Made by a program: the position numbers and the translations under genes. A stretch of DNA of 9,100 nt, taken from Bacillota bacterium. GTDB lineage: Bacteria; Bacillota; Clostridia; Tissierellales; Sedimentibacteraceae. This document shows positions 5,457 through 9,100 of the stretch, piece by piece (position 1 is the first letter of the stretch; each line of letters opens with the position of its first letter). The stretch is taken from assembly GCA_023416855.1 (NCBI GenBank), contig JAEZGU010000296.1, positions 1 through 9,100 of the forward strand, in the 5' to 3' direction. Below the pieces are notes generated by a model. The model did no database searches and was not told the DNA's origin. It was given only the letters and a program-made list of their open reading frames with translations.

Positions 5457-6713
5457 ATGATTGTATTTTTAAAAAAAGTTAGAGTAAAAACTGTGTTTTC
5501 TGCATTTGAACCTGTTGTTACAGAGCCTTTGGAGCTTTGTTATCTTAAAACGGTATTAAATACAATGAATATAGAGAATTATATAATTGATGATTTGTTT
5601 AAATTAAAAGAACCCTCTCTTATTCCTGATGTAATTGTACTCACTGGTTATAATGTTGCAGAAAATGAAATTATTAAGGATGCTAAAAATTATAAAACTA
5701 AGTACCCTCATGTTAAAATAATAATCGGGGGTGTCCACATTCAAGGAAACATAAATGAATTTTATGCTTCCGGAATTGATTATATATGTCATACTCAAAG
5801 TTTAAATACTTTTAGATTATTAATTGATAAAATAAGCAAGCAAGATTACAGTACAACTGACGGTGTTGATTCATATATCAACGGTAAGTGGGTTAAAGGA
5901 AATAAAGTAACATTGTATGAAAAAGAAGACATTCTTCCTGACAGGAGCTTGTTTTATAAAATGTCTCATAAGCTTCGTTACCTTGATAAAAGAAATATTG
6001 CTTTAATCAAAGGAAGCATCGGTTGTCCTTATAATTGCTCATATTGTTATTGTAAAAAATTAAATGACAACCACTATATTAAAGCTAATTATGAAAAAAT
6101 TATTATGGAAATGGAAAACATTAATGCTGATTATTTTTGGATAGTGGATGATGTGCTTTTTGCAAACAGAAGTGATGCTCTAAATTTTATAAGTATTATA
6201 AAATCAAGAAATTTAAATGTTAAAATTATCGGATACTTAAGAGCTGACTTTATTTTGAAAGAAAAGGATTTATTGCCATTATTAAAAGAAGCAGGTCTTT
6301 CCGAAATTATAGTTGGATTTGAAGCAACTAATAATGATGAATTACAAAATTATGATAAAACAACAAATGCACTTGATTATCCTGAAGTCATATCATTGCT
6401 AAAAGAAAGTAATATAGATTTAACTGCGCTATTTATGGTGCAACCGGAATATAGTGTTAAAGATTTTATGAATTTATATAGATTTATTAAAGTTAATAAA
6501 ATTGACGTTTATACTATTTCAATTCTGACACCCATAAAGGGTACAAATGATTACGAGCTGTTAAAGGATGAATTAACTACTGATAATCCTAAGAAATTTG
6601 ACTTTTTACACTTGGTGCTTAAATCTAACTTGCCTAAATGGTTGTTCTATTTATTGTTCTATGGGGTGCATGTGAGATTGTTGAAGAATAAGAGAGTATG
6701 GAGAGCTTTATGA
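5457..6713 (+). CDS. B12-binding-domain radical SAM protein, first copy
   Basis: A 418-residue protein with the two-domain layout of cobalamin-dependent radical SAM enzymes (class B methylases and relatives). The N-terminal Rossmann-like B12 domain (about 1-130) includes VIVLTGYNVAEN and IIGGVH (89-94). The radical SAM core carries C190-P-Y-N-C194-S-Y-C197, which binds [4Fe-4S] and cleaves SAM, plus an extra C199, and GFE (287-289) in the SAM-binding strand. The 'GEGE' motif usually ending the B12 domain is replaced by CHTQSLNTF. The hydrophobic, basic C-terminus (PKWLFYLLFYGVHVRLLKNK) could touch a membrane. The start is ATG 5457 with GAGG (5448-5451), 7 nt after the previous stop; an upstream in-frame ATG at 5400 would read through the REP hairpin. 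It is clearly paralogous to the protein encoded at 7327-8688. The substrate is unknown. Confidence 0.85.
   Translation: MIVFLKKVRVKTVFSAFEPVVTEPLELCYLKTVLNTMNIENYIIDDLFKLKEPSLIPDVIVLTGYNVAENEIIKDAKNYKTKYPHVKIIIGGVHIQGNINEFYASGIDYICHTQSLNTFRLLIDKISKQDYSTTDGVDSYINGKWVKGNKVTLYEKEDILPDRSLFYKMSHKLRYLDKRNIALIKGSIGCPYNCSYCYCKKLNDNHYIKANYEKIIMEMENINADYFWIVDDVLFANRSDALNFISIIKSRNLNVKIIGYLRADFILKEKDLLPLLKEAGLSEIIVGFEATNNDELQNYDKTTNALDYPEVISLLKESNIDLTALFMVQPEYSVKDFMNLYRFIKVNKIDVYTISILTPIKGTNDYELLKDELTTDNPKKFDFLHLVLKSNLPKWLFYLLFYGVHVRLLKNKRVWRAL
6700..6703 (+). promoter_or_regulatory. Ribosome binding site deciding the start of the methyltransferase gene
   Basis: GGAG lies 6 nt before ATG 6710, which also forms the ATGA stop/start overlap with the preceding gene. 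An in-frame ATG at 6698 overlaps this site and has only a weak GAG-rich site before it. Confidence 0.6.
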
Positions 6714-7330
6714 AAGAACGTATATGGAATTTTTGGGCTGATAAGTATGACAAGCTTTGGGTTCAAAAGTATTCTTTAAAACCAACAAGAGACTATATAT
6801 TAAAGGCAATTTCTAAATTGAGTATAAATGAAAATATTAAGGTTTTAGATTTAGGTTGCGGACCTGGACAATTAATACATGAAATGTCGCTCATGTTTAA
6901 TAACCTTATTATAACGGGTATTGACTTCTCTGAAAAAATGCTTGAAATGTCACAAAGAAAAAACCCAAATGCGAAGCATATAAAATTGAATGCTGATGAA
7001 TTATATAAGTTAAAGGATAAATATGATCTGATAATTTGTACCCATTCTTTACCCTACTATAAAGAGCCTAACAAAATATTAATGGAATTAAATAAAATGC
7101 TAAATGATGATGGAAGGCTGTTAATTGGATTTGCAAGCGGAAACAGTTTTTATGATAAATTGGTTTTAAGCTTTGTTAAGTTAACAACCGGACCTGCAAA
7201 TTATCCGTCTGATGAAGTATTTAGAGAAATTATTTCACCTTTTTTTAAGGTTGAAAGCTTAGAAATTATTAAAGAAAAATTTTATATGCCAAGAATTGCG
7301 GTATATAAATTAAAAAAGGCGGTAATATGA
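6710..7330 (+). CDS. Class I SAM-dependent methyltransferase
   Basis: A 206-residue soluble methyltransferase. Motif I is V45-L-D-L-G-C-G-P-G53 (SAM binding). The acidic residue after the second strand is D72 in GIDFSEKML. A third motif follows in YDLIICTHSLPYYKEPNKIL, and DDGRLLIGFASGNSFYD corresponds to the later strand of the fold. It opens with RIWNFWADKYDKLW, the usual substrate-lid start of small-molecule methyltransferases of the Methyltransf_11/25 type. The acceptor is unknown. It overlaps the preceding radical SAM gene by ATGA (6710-6713) and the following one by ATGA (7327-7330). This sandwich position suggests it modifies the same compound as its two neighbours. An alternative start at 6698 would add MESF. 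Confidence 0.85.
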   Translation: MKERIWNFWADKYDKLWVQKYSLKPTRDYILKAISKLSINENIKVLDLGCGPGQLIHEMSLMFNNLIITGIDFSEKMLEMSQRKNPNAKHIKLNADELYKLKDKYDLIICTHSLPYYKEPNKILMELNKMLNDDGRLLIGFASGNSFYDKLVLSFVKLTTGPANYPSDEVFREIISPFFKVESLEIIKEKFYMPRIAVYKLKKAVI

Positions 7331-8688
7331 AAGTATTGTTAATTCGCCCAAGGCCTCATAAGGAGACAATTGGTCTACAACATGTTATGATTTGTGAGCC
7401 CTTGGAGCTTGAATACTTAGTTTCCAATGTGCCTGATGAACTAAAAGATCAGGTGCAAATTAAAATTTATGATTTAATAATTGAAAAGAAAAGCTATGAA
7501 AATATATTACTTGAAGAAAAGCCTGACTTTGTATTATTTACAGGTTATATTACTCATGTTGGTATCATAAAGGATTTATCCAAGATAGCTAAAAAAATGC
7601 TTCCATCCATATATACAGGGGTTGGAGGTGTACACGCAGAGGTGGTACCTGAGGATTATAAATCAGAATATATTGATTTCACTTACAGCAAGAACGGCAT
7701 AGACGGATTTAACAAGACATTGACTATGCTTTTATCAGGTTATAGCACTGAACAAATAATAAAAGAAATTAATTCTGCTCCAAAAAACAACAGCTTTAAA
7801 TATAAGCATCCCGACAGAAGCTCTGTTTCTAAATACAGAAAGCACTATTACTACATGTTTCACAGCCCTTGTGCTCTCATAAAAACGTCTTTCGGTTGCC
7901 CATATAACTGCTCATTTTGTTTTTGTAAGGAAATAACTGACGGCAAATATTTTTCAAGGGATATGAATGATGTTTTAGATGAACTTCAAACAATTGTTGA
8001 AGAAGAAATATATATAGTAGACGATGACTTTTTATTTAACACTGATAAACTGAGAGAATTTATTGATGGTATCAAAAAAAGAAATATTAAGAAAAGATTT
8101 TTAGTTTATGGTAGAGCAGATTTCATTGCTAATAATAAAGAATTAATAACAGAATTAAAGCATGTTGGACTCCAAGCAGTAATTGTGGGTATTGAATCTG
8201 TTCGTACTGAAGATTTACTATCTTATAACAAAAAAACTACAAAAAATATAAACGAAGAATGCATCAAAATCTTAAGAGAATTAGACATTGAATTATATGC
8301 TACATTAATCATACCATTGGACTTTACTGTTTCCGATTTTAATGATCTCACATCATGGCTGACAAACTTAGATGTAAGATTTGTGAATCTTCAACCTTTG
8401 ACCCCTTTACCGGGAACGGATATTTTTGATTCATACACTTCTGAGTTGTTGGTTGAAAGAAAAAACTATGAAGTTTGGGATATGGCTCATGTAGTGTTGA
8501 AGCCTGAACATATGAGTGTGAGAAAATTTTATGTTCAGTTATTGAAGGCTTATTACAAGGTTATTATGAGACCAAGACATATAATTTTTTTAATAAAGAA
8601 ATACGGACTAAAGGCTAATGTAAAAATGCTAATCGGAAGTAACTTTGTTAGTATGCAATATGTCAAAAAAGTTGTGAGGGGACGTTAA
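7327..8688 (+). CDS. B12-binding-domain radical SAM protein, second copy
   Basis: A 453-residue cobalamin-type radical SAM protein. The B12 domain (about 1-135) includes DFVLFTGYITHVG and TGVGGVHAEVVPEDY (97-111, H103). The cluster motif is C191-P-Y-N-C195-S-F-C198 with an extra C200, and the SAM-binding strand ends in VGIE (287-290). LTPLPGTDIFDSY (358-370) is the familiar C-terminal segment of this superfamily. Shared with the first copy are EPLELxYL near residue 24, VDD in the middle, GYLRADFI/YGRADFI, and the CXC after the cluster, so the two arose by duplication. The usual GEGE at the end of the B12 domain is YSKNGIDGF here. The basic C-terminal segment (RPRHIIFLIKKYGLK) may bind a membrane. 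The start ATG overlaps the methyltransferase stop by 4 nt with AAGGCGG (7316-7322) upstream. The reaction could be methylation, cyclisation or C-C bond formation. Confidence 0.87.
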   Translation: MKVLLIRPRPHKETIGLQHVMICEPLELEYLVSNVPDELKDQVQIKIYDLIIEKKSYENILLEEKPDFVLFTGYITHVGIIKDLSKIAKKMLPSIYTGVGGVHAEVVPEDYKSEYIDFTYSKNGIDGFNKTLTMLLSGYSTEQIIKEINSAPKNNSFKYKHPDRSSVSKYRKHYYYMFHSPCALIKTSFGCPYNCSFCFCKEITDGKYFSRDMNDVLDELQTIVEEEIYIVDDDFLFNTDKLREFIDGIKKRNIKKRFLVYGRADFIANNKELITELKHVGLQAVIVGIESVRTEDLLSYNKKTTKNINEECIKILRELDIELYATLIIPLDFTVSDFNDLTSWLTNLDVRFVNLQPLTPLPGTDIFDSYTSELLVERKNYEVWDMAHVVLKPEHMSVRKFYVQLLKAYYKVIMRPRHIIFLIKKYGLKANVKMLIGSNFVSMQYVKKVVRGR

Positions 8689-9100
8689 TGAAAAAAATAT
8701 TGTTTATACAGCCAAGCCCCTATGATCAAAATCATATGCCTATAAAAAAAAGTCGCTTGGATTTTGTTGGGCTTGCATTGCCTTTATTGGCAGCAATGAT
8801 GCCTGTTGACTGGGAATCAGAAATTGTACTTGAAATATTAGAGGACATACCTTGGGATACTGATGCAGATATTATTGGCATAAGCTCAATGGGGCATGGT
8901 GTTATTAGAACTATTGATATAGCTAAGCGTTTTAAGGAAATAGGTAAGACAGTAATATTAGGTGGCTACATGGTAAGTATTATGGCTGAGGAAGCATTAA
9001 AATACTGTGATGCCGTTGTAATAGGCGATGCGGAATTAGTATGGAAAGAATTATTGAATGATTATGAAAATGGTAAGCTTAAAAACATATATGAGAGAAA
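8688..9100 (+). CDS. B12-binding-domain radical SAM protein, third, N-terminal part (runs off the right edge)
   Basis: The first 137 residues, translated by hand. It opens MKKILFIQPSPYDQNH, a typical first strand of the B12-binding domain of radical SAM enzymes. DADIIGISSMGHGVIRTIDIAKRFKEIG and VILGGYMVSIMAEEAL (G92, G93) follow. Then comes YCDAVVIGDAELVWKELLNDYENGKLKNIYE, where G113-D-A-E116 is the GEGE-type motif that the two preceding proteins lack. The radical SAM cluster motif would lie beyond the window, so that half is inferred from the family. The ATG at 8688 shares one base with the previous TAA (TAATG) and has GAGGGG (8676-8681) 6 nt before it, so it belongs to the same operon. It belongs to a different subfamily from the upstream pair, pointing to a distinct reaction. 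Confidence 0.8.
   Translation, partial: MKKILFIQPSPYDQNHMPIKKSRLDFVGLALPLLAAMMPVDWESEIVLEILEDIPWDTDADIIGISSMGHGVIRTIDIAKRFKEIGKTVILGGYMVSIMAEEALKYCDAVVIGDAELVWKELLNDYENGKLKNIYER

Noticed and set aside
5604..5798. Minus-strand open frame of 64 codons
   Set aside because: It is a shadow within the first radical SAM gene, with no supporting signals.
2699..9100. RiPP cluster (radical SAM enzymes modifying a precursor peptide)
   Set aside because: No short precursor-like gene, RRE-type domain or peptidase is seen between the genes, and the radical SAM proteins carry N-terminal B12-type domains rather than SPASM/RRE regions.
1..9100. CRISPR array, tRNA, rRNA, phage or toxin-antitoxin genes
   Set aside because: No regularly spaced direct repeats, tRNA-like cloverleaf or matching protein families were seen on either strand.

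Overview
The window is AT-rich DNA with Shine-Dalgarno sites of the AGGAGG type, compact intergenic gaps, Rho-independent terminators and anaerobe-style Fe-S and cobalamin/radical SAM enzymes. This fits a low-GC Gram-positive anaerobe (Clostridia or Tissierellia-like). The assignment is inferred from base composition and gene families; no rRNA or other strong phylogenetic marker is present.

Left part (1-2411), housekeeping and stress genes. A homoserine dehydrogenase (hom) start runs off the left edge on the minus strand, with a clear extended -10 promoter. Next come a Bax inhibitor-1/YccA-family membrane protein (minus), a 92-residue coiled-coil-like protein (plus) and a zinc-free MDR/quinone oxidoreductase-like protein (minus, TTG start). 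Perfect-stem terminators separate these units, and the one between the small protein and the oxidoreductase serves convergent genes.

Intergenic 2412-2698 holds a good extended -10 promoter and a GC-rich 66-bp imperfect palindrome that begins next to the predicted transcription start.

Right part (2699-9100) is one tightly packed plus-strand operon that leaves the window. Its order is: a three-centre CDGSH-type Fe-S protein, a GNAT-like acyltransferase, a FemAB-like GNAT acyltransferase, a B12-binding-domain radical SAM protein, a class I SAM methyltransferase, a second B12-type radical SAM protein paralogous to the first, and the start of a third, more canonical B12-type radical SAM protein. 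Neighbouring genes are 2-7 nt apart or overlap by 1-14 nt, so they are probably translationally coupled. The set resembles a tailoring pathway for a small molecule or lipid (radical methylation or rearrangement, ordinary methylation, acyl transfer). I know of no characterised pathway with exactly this layout, and the product cannot be read from the sequence.

Two copies of a short hairpin with a GTAG foot (REP-like, with compensatory stem changes) lie 4.5 kb apart in the same orientation. One is in the leader of the Bax-inhibitor gene. The other is inside the 3' end of the FemAB-like gene, where it seems to have supplied the protein's last residues. No transposase lies in the window.
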